A DNA stretch of 64,000 nucleotides from Bin87 sp034420475 (GCA_034420475.1 DAOULH010000025.1:74178-138177); one strand, 5' to 3'. Shown: positions 25,038-33,923, numbered from the stretch's first letter. A program made the numbers and translations. Notes: generated by a model from the letters alone, not told the origin.

Positions 25038-25740
25038 GACTGGTATCTCTGGCTCGTTCGGGCATCCCTGTCCTGTAGGCGGTCGGTCGCTCTTGCTTCC
25101 AGCCACGCAGCACCGCGTCGATATAGCGCCAACTGCGGGCGTTTCGCTCCGCGGCGACGGCAATGGCTTCGGCGATCCAGTCCGCCGGGTACTGCTCTTC
25201 CGCCGCCCGCAACTGCTCCGCGACGCTGTGGCCATACGGGCCGATGTGCTGTTCGTACAACGCGAATATGTTAGCACGCGGTTCCCCGGTTGTCGGCGGC
25301 TGCGGCAACGGTTCCGACGCATTGGCGTCCGCTGGTCCGGTCAGGTCGGCGGCAGTCAACTCCGTGACCCCGGCGGTCTCCACGTAGCGCCGGCAGCCCA
25401 CGTCGTTCAGGAATACGCGGACCTCGCCGCCGGACTGAACCGCCAGCAGTGTTCTCCGCGCGATGGCCGACGCCAATCCCTGCCGGATCGCTGTACCGTC
25501 TATCCCTGCTTCCAGAAAGGGATCGTCCAGCAGTTCGTGGAGGCTGATGCCGGGCGGAACGGGTCCGCGGGCTGGCGTTTCGGACAGCAGGGCCAGCGCC
25601 CGCAGCGTCACCTTGAGTTCGACGATGTCGTCAATGTCGGCCAGCCATTGCGCCATGGCCGCCGCCGGTATCGGGATCCGGCGTGCGTTGGCCGGCAAGG
25701 GCTTTTGATCAATCAGGGCTTTGCCAGCGACGTCACTCAT
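24919..25740 (-). CDS. DnaD-domain replication protein
   Basis: The 273-aa protein starts at an ATG that abuts the dnaB stop (TAGATG). The N-terminal 100 residues form a winged-helix-type DnaD N-domain (MAQWLADIDDIVELKVTLRA). The C-terminal DnaD/DnaB_2 domain is visible as IFALYEQHIGPYGHSVAEQL and YPADWIAEAIAVAAERNARS with WRYIDAVLRGW. It binds DNA and assists helicase loading. Its 3' end overlaps the next gene by about 119 bases. It belongs to the rplI-dnaB-dnaD-like-dnaC-like replication cluster. Confidence 0.87.
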   Translation of the reverse strand: MSDVAGKALIDQKPLPANARRIPIPAAAMAQWLADIDDIVELKVTLRALALLSETPARGPVPPGISLHELLDDPFLEAGIDGTAIRQGLASAIARRTLLAVQSGGEVRVFLNDVGCRRYVETAGVTELTAADLTGPADANASEPLPQPPTTGEPRANIFALYEQHIGPYGHSVAEQLRAAEEQYPADWIAEAIAVAAERNARSWRYIDAVLRGWKQERPTAYRTGMPERARDTSHEHGEPGRDTAPDSRTGYLDSYRRRYGRLPWESGEPERG

Positions 25741-27126
25741 CTAGGCGACGGATTCCTCGTAGCGCGCCAACTCGTCGAACCGCATCAGGTTGTCACGGAA
25801 GTAGAGGTGAAAGCTCCCCGTGGGGCCGTGGCGATGCTTGGCAACGATCAGCTCCACCAGGTTGCGGGGGTAGGGCTGGCCGGGCGCGTGCTGCTCCCAC
25901 TCTTCCTCGGTGAAGTTGCGGTCCTCCCGATAGAGGAAAGTCACTACGTCGGCGTCCTGCTCGATGCTGCCGCTGTCGCGCAGGTCGGAAAGCTGCGGGC
26001 GGTGGCCGGGGCGGTTTTCCACCACCCGGCTGAGCTGGGAACAGGTGAAAACCGGCACGTTCAGGTCCCGGGCCATGCCCTTGAGGGACCGGGAGATCTC
26101 GCTGATTTCCTGCACCCGGTTCTCGCCATAACCCTGCCGCCGGCCGCCGCCCATGATCAGCTGGAGGTAATCGACCACCAGGAAGTCCAGCCCGTGTTCG
26201 AGTTGTAATCGTTGGGCTTTGCTCCGCATGTCCATGGTGGTCTGGAACGGCGTATCGTCGATGAAGATGGGAAGGCCGGAGAGCAAGCCCACCGCGTCGG
26301 AAATCACGTTCTGCTCAGCTTCCGACAGCAGGCCGAGTCGCAGGCGGTGGGAGTCGACCCCGGATTCGGCGACGAGCATCCGCATGGCCACCTGTTCGCG
26401 GCTCATTTCCAGGCTGAAGATGCCGCAGGTCTGGCCGGATTTCGCCGCGTTGGTGCAGATGTTGAGGGCCAGGCTGCTCTTGCCCAGGCCGGGGCGCGCG
26501 CCCACGATCAGCAGGTCGGACCGCTGCATCCCGCCCAGCAGGCTGTCGAAGTCGCTGTAGCCGCTTTGCAGGGGCGGTTCGTCGGTCAGCGACACGTCGC
26601 CGATGTCGCCTTGCAGGTAAACGTCCAAAATGGAGCTGAGCGGGATAAAGCCTCGGTCGTCGGCCGCGGGGCGCACTCCAAACAGGACCTCCACCGACTG
26701 GCGCATGGTCTCGTCCATGTCCGAGCTTTCATCGAAACCCAGCTCGGCGATGCGGTTTCCCGCTTGGATGATCCGCCGCTTGGCCGCGGTCTCGGCGACG
26801 ATGGCGGCGTAGTGCTCGACGTTGACCGAGGTGGGGGTTCCGGCGATGAGCTGTCCCAGGTAGGGCAGCCCGCCCACCTGCTCCAGGCGTCCCTGGGTTT
26901 GCAGCTCGCGGGCGACGGTGATCTGGTCGATGGCCTCCTGGCGGGAGAAAACCGCCAGGCAGGCGGCAAAGCAGAACTGGTGCCGGGCCCGGTGAAAGTC
27001 CTCGGGCTTGATCACCGGGGTGACGCGATGCAGCGCGTCGCCGTCAATGAGCAACGCGCCCAGCACCGCCGCCTCGGCCTCAAGGTCGTGGGGCAATTGC
27101 CGTTCGCTGTACGGGTCGGCAACCAC
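25741..27126 (-). CDS. dnaB: Replicative DNA helicase DnaB
   Basis: The 461-aa protein begins with the DnaB N-terminal domain (RQLPHDLEAEAAVLGALLID) and has the RecA-like ATPase with Walker A GARPGLGKSS (209-218). Also visible are IFSLEMSREQVAMRML, Walker B LDFLVVDYLQLI, and FTCSQLSRVVENRPGHRPQL followed by LRDSGSIEQDADVV. It unwinds DNA at the replication fork as a hexamer. The start is GTG at 27126 with an AAAGGA about ten bases upstream. It follows rplI by 68 bases and is directly followed by the DnaD-like gene. Confidence 0.97.
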   Translation of the reverse strand: MVADPYSERQLPHDLEAEAAVLGALLIDGDALHRVTPVIKPEDFHRARHQFCFAACLAVFSRQEAIDQITVARELQTQGRLEQVGGLPYLGQLIAGTPTSVNVEHYAAIVAETAAKRRIIQAGNRIAELGFDESSDMDETMRQSVEVLFGVRPAADDRGFIPLSSILDVYLQGDIGDVSLTDEPPLQSGYSDFDSLLGGMQRSDLLIVGARPGLGKSSLALNICTNAAKSGQTCGIFSLEMSREQVAMRMLVAESGVDSHRLRLGLLSEAEQNVISDAVGLLSGLPIFIDDTPFQTTMDMRSKAQRLQLEHGLDFLVVDYLQLIMGGGRRQGYGENRVQEISEISRSLKGMARDLNVPVFTCSQLSRVVENRPGHRPQLSDLRDSGSIEQDADVVTFLYREDRNFTEEEWEQHAPGQPYPRNLVELIVAKHRHGPTGSFHLYFRDNLMRFDELARYEESVA

Positions 27127-27194
27127 GGCGTACCGGTCCTTTTTCAGATAGCCGCAGCAACATGCGCTGCGACGAGTTGGCGGCTACAGGCGAA

Positions 27195-27644
27195 CTACTC
27201 TTCCACCGCCGCGATGACGTTGATGGTCGCCCGGATCTCGCTGGAGAGGTTCAGCACGACCTCGTATTCGCCGGGCTCGCGGATGGGTTCGACGTTGTTG
27301 GTGATGCGGCGGTCGATGTCGCGCTCCAGCATCTCGCCGATGGCGTCGGCGATGCCGATCCCGCTGATGGCTCCGTAGTAGCGTCCCGTGGGGGTGACGC
27401 GGCCCGGAATGGTGACGGTGAGGTTGTCCAGCGCTTCGGCCAGTTCTTCCACGACCTGCGTTTCCCGCGCCCGCTGCTGATCGCCCTCAACCTTGATCTT
27501 GTCCAGGCGCTTCATCGTCTCGTCGGTGGCGATTTCGGCCAGGCCCTTGGGCAGCAGGTAGTTGCGAGCGTAGCCGCGCGAAACGCGCTTGACCTCGCCG
27601 GCCCGCGCCTGGTCGGGAACGTCGTGCAGAAACAACATCATCAT
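27195..27644 (-). CDS. rplI: 50S ribosomal protein L9
   Basis: The 149-aa product matches bL9 in length and features. The N-terminal domain carries the family signature (GEVKRVSRGYARNYLLPKGL), followed by a long connecting helix and a C-terminal domain (ISGIGIADAIGEML). It is a structural protein of the large subunit near the L1 stalk. The neighbouring dnaB gene is the usual partner of rplI in many bacteria. Three successive ATG codons (27644, 27641, 27638) leave the exact start open. Confidence 0.95.
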   Translation of the reverse strand: MMMLFLHDVPDQARAGEVKRVSRGYARNYLLPKGLAEIATDETMKRLDKIKVEGDQQRARETQVVEELAEALDNLTVTIPGRVTPTGRYYGAISGIGIADAIGEMLERDIDRRITNNVEPIREPGEYEVVLNLSSEIRATINVIAAVEE

Positions 27645-27782
27645 GGGGAGGGCCTCTCTGTGCTTGCGGCAGCCGGCAGCGGTTCGTCTGTACGCGCCGG
27701 CGTCCGCGAATTTTGGGGTTCAGTTCCAGTTTGACCATTATAGACCATCGGAGTTCCGGGCGGGACGAGCAGCTGTCACCGG

Positions 27783-27941
27783 GTAACTGTTCAGAATTCA
27801 GGAGGTTGTCATTGCGAGCGTAGCGCGGCAATCTCGTCAGTGCCGGAGAGTCCTTCGGGGCAGACGTTGCGGCTGCGACGTCGAGATTGCCACGGCGCAA
27901 GCGCCTCGCAATGACACTTTCCCGCAACCCTGAACAGTTAC
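27783..27941. repeat. Long-form palindromic MITE-like element, copy A (159 bp)
   Basis: Exact 12-base terminal inverted repeats (GTAACTGTTCAG / CTGAACAGTTAC) enclose a palindromic core (27808-27915) related to the short-form core. The half containing GCGCGGCAATCTCGT lies on the left, whereas in the other long copies it is on the right. It occupies the gap between rplI and tenA. Confidence 0.85.
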
Positions 27942-27994
27942 ATCACCGCAGATGCCGATCTGGCGCAGCGATCTCGTCGAGGCGCTCGGTGCGT

Positions 27995-28000
27995 TAGAAT
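27995..28000 (+). promoter_or_regulatory. Candidate -10 element (TAGAAT) for tenA
   Basis: TAGAAT followed by GGGC lies 40 bases before the tenA ATG. No clear -35 is visible. Confidence 0.3.
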
Positions 28001-28039
28001 GGGCTGAGATCAACACTGCGCCAATCCCGGAGGAACCTG

Positions 28040-28705
28040 ATGTCTTTCTGCGATGAGATCGAGCGAGAGTCCCAGCAACAACGCGACGCCATGGCGTTCC
28101 ATCCGTTCGTGCAGGGTATCGGCGACGGGACGCTGCCGTTGGACCGGTTCAAGCACTTCATCACCCAGGACTACGTGTATCTCATCGACTTCGCCCGCGT
28201 CCTGGCCCTGGCCTCGGCCAAGGCCCCCGATCTGCCGGCCATGTCGTGGTTCGCCCGCGCAGTGGACTACATCCTGAACACCGAGATGGACCTGCACCGT
28301 TCGTACTGCGCCCAGTTCGGCATCACCGAGGCGGAACTGGACGCGACCCGGCACGCGCCGACCTGCTACTCGTACACCAGCTACCTGCTGCGCGTCGCCC
28401 ACCAGGGAACCTTCGGTGAAGTGGTGGCGGCCGTGCTGCCCTGCATCTGGGGATACTGGCGCGTGGGCGAACGGTTGGCCGACCAGGGCCTCCCAGATCA
28501 CGACGGCTACGCCCAGTGGATCGAGATGTACGCCGCCGCCGAGCAGCAGTCGGTGGCGGAAGAATGCCGCGCTATCTGCGACCGCATCGCCGCCACGGCC
28601 GGGCCCGCCGAGATCGCGGCGATGAAAGAGGCGTACATCACGTGCACGCGGTACGAGCAGGCTTTCTGGGAGATGGGCTGGACGCTGGAGGACTGGCCGG
28701 TTTAG
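28040..28705 (+). CDS. tenA: TenA family thiaminase II / aminopyrimidine hydrolase
   Basis: The 221-aa all-helical protein shows the TenA motifs: HPFVQGIGDGTLPLDRFKHF, ITQDYVYLIDFARVLALA, the active-site Cys in LPCIWGYWRVG, and C-terminal YEQAFWEMGW. TenA hydrolyses aminomethyl-HMP in thiamin salvage. The family also includes seed-maturation-like homologues, so exact activity is inferred. GGAGGAACCTG sits directly before the ATG. It is monocistronic, with a tRNA gene on the other strand 45 bases downstream. Confidence 0.9.
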   Translation: MSFCDEIERESQQQRDAMAFHPFVQGIGDGTLPLDRFKHFITQDYVYLIDFARVLALASAKAPDLPAMSWFARAVDYILNTEMDLHRSYCAQFGITEAELDATRHAPTCYSYTSYLLRVAHQGTFGEVVAAVLPCIWGYWRVGERLADQGLPDHDGYAQWIEMYAAAEQQSVAEECRAICDRIAATAGPAEIAAMKEAYITCTRYEQAFWEMGWTLEDWPV

Positions 28706-28750
28706 CCGTCTCGCGGATCGGAACTAATCCTCCGGGACGGTTGATTGGCC

Positions 28751-28825
28751 TGGTCGGGGTGGGCAGATTCGAACTGCCGATCTCCTGCTCCCAAAGCAGG
28801 CGCCTTGCCGCTAGGCCACACCCCG
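28751..28825 (-). tRNA. tRNA-Pro (anticodon TGG)
   Basis: The minus strand folds into a cloverleaf with acceptor CGGGGTG, anticodon stem CCTGC/GCAGG around loop TTTGGGA (anticodon TGG), T loop TTCGAAT and an encoded CCA end. Confidence 0.95.
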
Positions 28826-28862
28826 ACGTCCTTGCCGCCATCAGCCCGGCGATCCGACAAAG

Positions 28863-28934
28863 TACCCCCGCGGAGACTCGAACTCCGGTCTCTGGCTCCG
28901 GAGGCCAGCACTCTATCCACTGAGCTACGGGGGC
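28863..28934 (-). tRNA. tRNA-Arg (anticodon CCG)
   Basis: The cloverleaf has acceptor GCCCCCG paired to CGGGGGT (first pair G-U), anticodon stem CTGGC/GCCAG around CTCCGGA (anticodon CCG), and T loop TTCGAGT. CCA is not encoded. Confidence 0.93.
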
Positions 28935-29052
28935 ACTTTCGATTGTAGCACAACTGCCCGGCGCGACAATTCGCGTTGCCGGATCAGTGATCATGCCGGC
29001 CGTATGCGAACCCGCCCAAGCTCCGGCTGGCCAGACCGGTGAGACGGTCAGC

Positions 29053-29081
29053 AAAAAACGGCCCACCAGCGTGAGCCGTTT
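29053..29081 (-). terminator. Rho-independent terminator after tRNA-Asp
   Basis: On the minus strand an 11-bp stem (AAACGGCTCAC with GTGGGCCGTTT, one T-G wobble) closes a GCTG loop and runs into a T-run. It lies 12 bases after the tRNA-Asp 3' end. Confidence 0.85.
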
Positions 29082-29093
29082 CAAGAATTGCAA

Positions 29094-29169
29094 TGGCGAC
29101 CCGGAGCGGATTCGAACCGCCGATCTCTGCCTTGACAGGGCAGTATGTTAACCGCTACACCACCGGGCC
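29094..29169 (-). tRNA. tRNA-Asp (anticodon GTC)
   Basis: The cloverleaf has acceptor GGCCCGG/CCGGGTC, discriminator G, encoded CCA, anticodon stem CTGCC/GGCAG around CTGTCAA (anticodon GTC), and T loop TTCGAAT. Confidence 0.95.
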
Positions 29170-29246
29170 ACAAAACACGCGAGATCCTCGCGTGTGCAAT
29201 TATTGTAGTCAGCAGCCCTTGGTATTGTCAAACAGATTTCCAAACT

Positions 29247-29475
29247 GTAAGTGTTCAGAATCCAGGAGGTTGTCATTGCGAGGCGCTTGCGCCGTGGCAA
29301 TCTCGACGCCGCAGCCGCAATGTCTGCCCCAACGGACTCCCCTACGCCAACGAGATTGCCGCGTTGCGCTCGCAATGACAAGGGTAGGGCGCTCGCAATG
29401 ACGAGGGTGGGGCACTCGCAATGACAAGGGTGGGGCGCTCGCAATGACCCTTTCCCTGCAAGCCTGAACAGTTAC
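29247..29475. repeat. Long-form palindromic MITE-like element, copy B, expanded by a 23-bp tandem repeat
   Basis: Terminal inverted repeats GTAAGTGTTCAG / CTGAACAGTTAC (one mismatch) enclose the palindromic core starting at 29274. The right half ends in about 3.6 tandem copies of a 23-bp unit (GCGCTCGCAATGACAAGGGT plus three bases, 29366-29447), which lengthens the element to 229 bp. It fills the gap upstream of tRNA-Asp and the carbonic anhydrase-like gene. Confidence 0.85.
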
Positions 29476-29524
29476 TCCAAACTTGTGGATATGCCCCAGC
29501 CAATCGACCGCGCCGATGGCCGGC

Positions 29525-29530
29525 TATAAT
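29525..29530 (+). promoter_or_regulatory. -10 element (TATAAT) for the gamma-carbonic anhydrase-like gene
   Basis: A perfect TATAAT followed by TGCCGG lies 33 bases before the TTG start. The expected -35 position has no consensus match. Confidence 0.5.
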
Positions 29531-29562
29531 TGCCGGAACCGATAACCAACAGGAGGAACCCC

Positions 29563-30087
29563 TTGATTCGCAGCATTGACGGCAAGTCGCCGCAAATCCA
29601 CCCCAGCGTGTTCGTCAGCGAGGCCGCGTATATCGTCGGCGACGTGATAATCGGCGAGGGGACCAGCATCTGGCCGGGCGCGGTGATACGGGCCGACTAT
29701 GGCCAGATCGTCATCGGCAAGAACTGCTCAATCCAGGACAACTGCGTCCTGCACACCGACGACTACCTGGAACTGGGCGACAATGTGCTGATGACCCACG
29801 GCGCGGTAATCCACGGCGGCATCGTCGGCAACAACGTGATGGTCGGGGTCAACGCCGTTTGCTTGGAGGACTGCAAGGTGGGTGACTACGTGCTCATCGG
29901 CGCCGGCGCCATCGTCACCGGAACGCCCATCCCCAACGAATCGCTGGTAGTCGGCGTGCCCGGCCGGATCCGGGAACTGCCCGAGGTGCACCGCAAGCGG
30001 CTGGAGAACCCGACGGCGCGCTACCAGGAAAACGGCCGGCGCTTCATCGCCGCCGGGCTGGGTCTGCAGATCCCCGAATCAGACTGA
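29563..30087 (+). CDS. Gamma-carbonic anhydrase family hexapeptide-repeat protein
   Basis: The 174-aa protein is a left-handed beta-helix with hexapeptide repeats (VGDVIIGEGTSIWPGAVIRA, IGKNCSIQDNCVLHTD). The metal-binding His positions are visible in VLHTD and in LMTHGAVIHGG, with the R in AVIRAD. A C-terminal helix packs on the repeat. Members include active Cam-type carbonic anhydrases and Yrdc/PaaY-like proteins, so activity is not certain. The start is TTG at 29563, preceded by AGGAGG at six bases; no ATG is available nearby. Confidence 0.88.
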   Translation: MIRSIDGKSPQIHPSVFVSEAAYIVGDVIIGEGTSIWPGAVIRADYGQIVIGKNCSIQDNCVLHTDDYLELGDNVLMTHGAVIHGGIVGNNVMVGVNAVCLEDCKVGDYVLIGAGAIVTGTPIPNESLVVGVPGRIRELPEVHRKRLENPTARYQENGRRFIAAGLGLQIPESD

Positions 30088-30124
30088 GCCTCCGCCAATG
30101 GCGAGGGCCGGCGAATACCTGACG

Positions 30125-33100
30125 CTATCCGGCCTTCGCCGGGTACTCCGTGCAGCTTTCGTCCTGGAGCAGCAGGTCCTGGACGCGCTGCTGGAGTTCG
30201 TCGCAGACCGCCGTTGACACGGTGGGGATCTCCATCAGGACCTTGCGCCCTTCCTTGAGGTTGAGCTCCAGGTAAACCTTGTCCTCGCCCGTGTACTCCA
30301 GCATGACCCGGATGGCCTGCCGCAGCCGGTACCGGTCCTCGTCCGGCTGGTCGGTCTCCATCATCCGGATCAGGACTCCAGCTTCCCGGTGTCCGTTGGT
30401 CGGAGCGGGCGCCTCCGGGGAAGGAGTTGGCCGGTTCCCGTTGGACCGAGCCGGCTTGGGCGGAGCGCTTGTACCCGCCGGCGCCGGCTTGCCGGCGGGT
30501 TTGGGCTCAGGCTCAGCCGCGGGCGCCATCGGAGCGTTCTCCGGAAGCTGGAACTCCTGCGCGTCGTAGCAGGCGATGGAGAAGTCGTCCCCGCGGATCT
30601 GGAGCCGTCCCGTGACCCGGGCCACTCGACCCGTCTGCCAGACATGAGCGGTCTTTTCCAGCGAGTCGGGCCAGACCATAGCCTCAACCTGCCCGCCCAC
30701 CATGGCCAGGTCAACACGCAGGAACTTTCGGTTGTCGCGCGTGTACCGTTCGGTGACGCCGGCGATATGCCCCAGCAGCGTTACCGTGCTGCTGATCATC
30801 TCCTCGTCCAACTGGTCCACCGAGTTGTAGGCGTCGCCCGGGCTGATGGCAGCCAGGGCCAGCAGCGGGTTGTAGGACAGCGCAACCCCGAGGTACTCCT
30901 TTTCCAGGTTGGCTTTTTCCTGCGGGGTGTAATCGGCGTGGGACGTGTCCAGTTCCAGCAATGTGCCGCCGGCGCCGCTGTCCATCTCTTCTCCGAACAT
31001 GCCGACCTGCCCGGAGTTGCGGTTTCGCGTTTCCTGCTGCGCCAGCGCCCAGATGCGGTCCAGGTTGCCCATCACGGTGGCCCGCGGCACCAGGGAGTCG
31101 AAGGCCCCGGCCTTGGCCAGCCCCTCCAGGGTGCGGCGGTTCAGACCCGACACGTCCACCCGCCGGCAGAAGTCGGTGATTGAAGCATAGGGGCCCTTGG
31201 CAACGCGCTCGGTCACAATGGGCGTGATGGCCGCCTCGCCGACGGTCTTGATCGCGGCCAGGCCGATGCGGAGCTTGCCGCTTTGCGCCCGGTCCGTTGG
31301 CGTGTCGATGGTGTAATGGATGCCGGAGCGGTTCACGTCGGGCAACTCGATCCCGATGCCCATGCGCGTGCACTCGTTGATCGACGCGACGTAGCGGTCG
31401 CCGTGATCCAGGCGGCAGTTGAGCACCGAGGCCATGTACTCCAGCGGGTAATGGGTCTTGAAGTAGGCGGTCCAGTAGGAGATCAACCCGTAGCTCACGC
31501 TGTGGGCCTTGTTGAAGGCGTACCCGGCGAAGGGCTCGATCAGGTTGAAGATCTCCGCGCCCATCTGCTCGGAGTAGCCTTTCTGCACCGCGCCGGACAC
31601 GAATCGTTCTCGCTCCTCGGCCATCAACTCCGGTATCTTTTTCCCCATGGCCTTGCGGACGGTGTCGGCTTCGCCCAGGGAATAGCCGGCGAAGTTCTGC
31701 AGCACGTGCAGCACCTGGTCCTGGTACACGATGACGCCGTAGGTCTCATCCAGCAGTTCCTTCATGCTGGGATGGGGGTAGGTGACCTGCTCCCGGCCGT
31801 GCTTGGAACGGATGAAACGGTCGATGTGCTCCATTGGGCCGGGGCGGTAGAGGGCGATCATCGCGGCGATGTCGCCCAGGTCGGAGGGTTTCAGTTCCTT
31901 GATGTACCGCTGCATCCCGGCGCTTTCCAGCTGGAACAGGTCGGTGGTGTTGCCGGTGCCCAGCAGATCGTAGGTGGCTTCGTCGTCCAGCGTGAGCCGG
32001 CTCAGGTCGATGCGGATGCCCCGTTCCTCGTCCAGCAACTTGATGGTCCGGTCCAGGATGGTGAGGTTGGTGAGGCCCAGGAAGTCCATCTTGAGCAGGC
32101 CCAGCTTGGCCACCGGGTCCATGGAGTACTGGGTCATCATCACCGGGCTGCTCTCGTCACCGCGGGAGGGACGTTGCAGCGGGACGGTTTCGGTCAGCGG
32201 CTCGTCGGCGATCAGCACGCCCGCGGCGTGGGTGCTGACGTGGTGGACGATGCCCTCCAGGGCCTGGGCGTTGTCCACCAGTTCCCGGATCGCGGCGTCA
32301 CGCACGTAGGTGTCCGCCATTTCCTGGTTGGCCGTCATGGCGTCCGAGATCGTGCGGGACTTGAAGGGGACCATCCGGGCGATGCGGTCGACGTCGCCGT
32401 AGCTCATGCCCAGACCCCGGCCCACGTCACGCAGGGCGGCCTTGGGCCCCAGGGTTCCGAAGGTGATGATCTGGGCCACCCGGTCACTGCCGTAGCGGTC
32501 GATGACGTAGCGCAGCACCTCGTCCCGCCGGTCGTCCTGGAAGTCCATGTCGATGTCGGGCATTTCCTTGCGCTCGAAATTCAGGAAACGCTCGAACACC
32601 AGGTTGTACCGCATGGGGTCGATGTCGGTGATCCCCAGGCAGTACAGCACCACGCTGGCGGCGGCGCTCCCCCGCACGCCGAAGAGGATCTGCTGCTTGC
32701 GGACGAAGGAGATGATGTCCCACACCACCAGGAAGTAGTTGGCGAAGCTGGTCTGACGCACTACCTCCAGCTCGTACTCCATGCGGGCGCGGGCGTCGTC
32801 GTTGTTGATCCCGTACCGCAGGTTGAAACCCTCCCAGCAGATGCGTTCCAGGTAGGCGTCGGCATCCTCGTTGTTCGGCGTCGGATACCGGGGCAGGTGC
32901 ATCTGCCCGAATCCCAGCGAAACGTTGCATTGCTGGGCCACCTCGCCGGTGATGTCCACGGCCTGCGGGAAATCGTGGAACAGCGCGGCCATCTCGTCGG
33001 CGGACCGGATGTAGTAGGAAGAGTCCTCCATCCGCAAGCGGTTGCCGTCCATCACGTTGGTGCCCGTCTGGATGCAGATGTACACGTCCTGGTACTGGTA

Positions 33101-33733
33101 ATCGGACTGGCGAACGTAGTGGGCGTCGTTAGTGACCAATAGTGGCACGCCGGTCTCCCGGTTCAATCGCGCCAGCCCGTCGTTGATCCGGGGCAACTGC
33201 TCGATGTGCTCGTGCCGCTGCAACTCCAGGAAATAATTCTCGCCGAAGAGTTCGCGATACCAGCCGACCATTTGCTTCGCATCCTGGAAATTGCCGTCGG
33301 CCAGCAGGGTGGGCACCTCGGCGGAAGGGCACCCGGAGAGGCAGATCAGACCCTGCCGGTGCCGCTCGATCAGTTCCTTGTCAATGCGCGGGCGGTAGTG
33401 GAAGCCCTCCAGGTGGGAGAGGGTCACCAGTTGCAGCAGGTTGCGGTAGCCGGCGTTGTCCTTGGCGATGAGCACCAGGTGGTTGGCGGTGCGCTCGTTG
33501 GGAGTGCGGTCGTGGCGGCTGCCGTGGGCAACGTAGAACTCGCACCCGATGATGGGCTTGATGCCGGCGTCCTTGCACTCGGAGTAGAAATCGACCACGC
33601 CGTAAAGCGAACCGTGGTCGGTGATGCTCATGGCGTCCATGCCCAGCTCGCGGGTCCGGTTCACCAGGTCCGGGATGCGGCTGATGCCATCAAGCATGCT
33701 GTATTCGGTGTGAGTATGCAGGTGAGTGAACAC
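30125..33733 (-). CDS. dnaE: DNA polymerase III alpha subunit
   Basis: The 1202-aa protein starts with the PHP domain (FTHLHTHTEYSMLDGISRI) and carries the C-family polymerase catalytic motif PDIDMDFQDDRRDEVLRYV. Further signatures are FGVRGSAAASVVLYCLGITD, the tandem HhH region after VDVSGLNRRTLEGL, and a C-terminal OB domain (LGHIAGVTERYTRDNRKF). An Ala/Pro-rich linker (EPEPKPAGKPAPAG) precedes the final C-terminal domain. It is the replicative polymerase catalytic subunit. It is probably monocistronic. Confidence 0.97.
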   Translation of the reverse strand: MFTHLHTHTEYSMLDGISRIPDLVNRTRELGMDAMSITDHGSLYGVVDFYSECKDAGIKPIIGCEFYVAHGSRHDRTPNERTANHLVLIAKDNAGYRNLLQLVTLSHLEGFHYRPRIDKELIERHRQGLICLSGCPSAEVPTLLADGNFQDAKQMVGWYRELFGENYFLELQRHEHIEQLPRINDGLARLNRETGVPLLVTNDAHYVRQSDYQYQDVYICIQTGTNVMDGNRLRMEDSSYYIRSADEMAALFHDFPQAVDITGEVAQQCNVSLGFGQMHLPRYPTPNNEDADAYLERICWEGFNLRYGINNDDARARMEYELEVVRQTSFANYFLVVWDIISFVRKQQILFGVRGSAAASVVLYCLGITDIDPMRYNLVFERFLNFERKEMPDIDMDFQDDRRDEVLRYVIDRYGSDRVAQIITFGTLGPKAALRDVGRGLGMSYGDVDRIARMVPFKSRTISDAMTANQEMADTYVRDAAIRELVDNAQALEGIVHHVSTHAAGVLIADEPLTETVPLQRPSRGDESSPVMMTQYSMDPVAKLGLLKMDFLGLTNLTILDRTIKLLDEERGIRIDLSRLTLDDEATYDLLGTGNTTDLFQLESAGMQRYIKELKPSDLGDIAAMIALYRPGPMEHIDRFIRSKHGREQVTYPHPSMKELLDETYGVIVYQDQVLHVLQNFAGYSLGEADTVRKAMGKKIPELMAEERERFVSGAVQKGYSEQMGAEIFNLIEPFAGYAFNKAHSVSYGLISYWTAYFKTHYPLEYMASVLNCRLDHGDRYVASINECTRMGIGIELPDVNRSGIHYTIDTPTDRAQSGKLRIGLAAIKTVGEAAITPIVTERVAKGPYASITDFCRRVDVSGLNRRTLEGLAKAGAFDSLVPRATVMGNLDRIWALAQQETRNRNSGQVGMFGEEMDSGAGGTLLELDTSHADYTPQEKANLEKEYLGVALSYNPLLALAAISPGDAYNSVDQLDEEMISSTVTLLGHIAGVTERYTRDNRKFLRVDLAMVGGQVEAMVWPDSLEKTAHVWQTGRVARVTGRLQIRGDDFSIACYDAQEFQLPENAPMAPAAEPEPKPAGKPAPAGTSAPPKPARSNGNRPTPSPEAPAPTNGHREAGVLIRMMETDQPDEDRYRLRQAIRVMLEYTGEDKVYLELNLKEGRKVLMEIPTVSTAVCDELQQRVQDLLLQDESCTEYPAKAG

Positions 33734-33828
33734 GATCAGCGAACCCGTTATCGGTCAAGGATGCAAAATATGGTGGCTCGGAAATGATAGCAGGGGACGG
33801 TTCTCCGCGCCATTACCCGGAGCGATTG

Positions 33829-33857
33829 CCGCGACTCCCCGGGGCTTCGCGTCGCGG
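33829..33857. terminator. Weak hairpin between higA and dnaE
   Basis: Arms CCGCGAC and GTCGCGG are separated by 15 bases. It lies between the higA stop and the dnaE start on the minus strand. There is no T-run in that direction, so termination is uncertain. Confidence 0.25.
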
Positions 33858-33923
33858 GGTTAATTTATGGACCGCCGCAGCGATGAGCGGCGAGCCGATG
33901 CTGAACCGCAGCCCTGGCGGGAC

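Noticed and set aside
28008..28045. Partial resemblance to a TPP riboswitch upstream of tenA (GGCTGAGAT and AACCTGAT)
   Set aside because: The conserved stems and the rest of the thi-box core are missing, and the second motif overlaps the ribosome site and start codon.
28702..28953. Minus-strand frames containing PRSSVDRVLASGARDRSSSL
   Set aside because: They are translations through the tRNA-Arg and tRNA-Pro genes.
31283..33142. A 619-codon frame antisense to dnaE
   Set aside because: Low-complexity Val/Gly/His composition; dnaE is unambiguous on the other strand.
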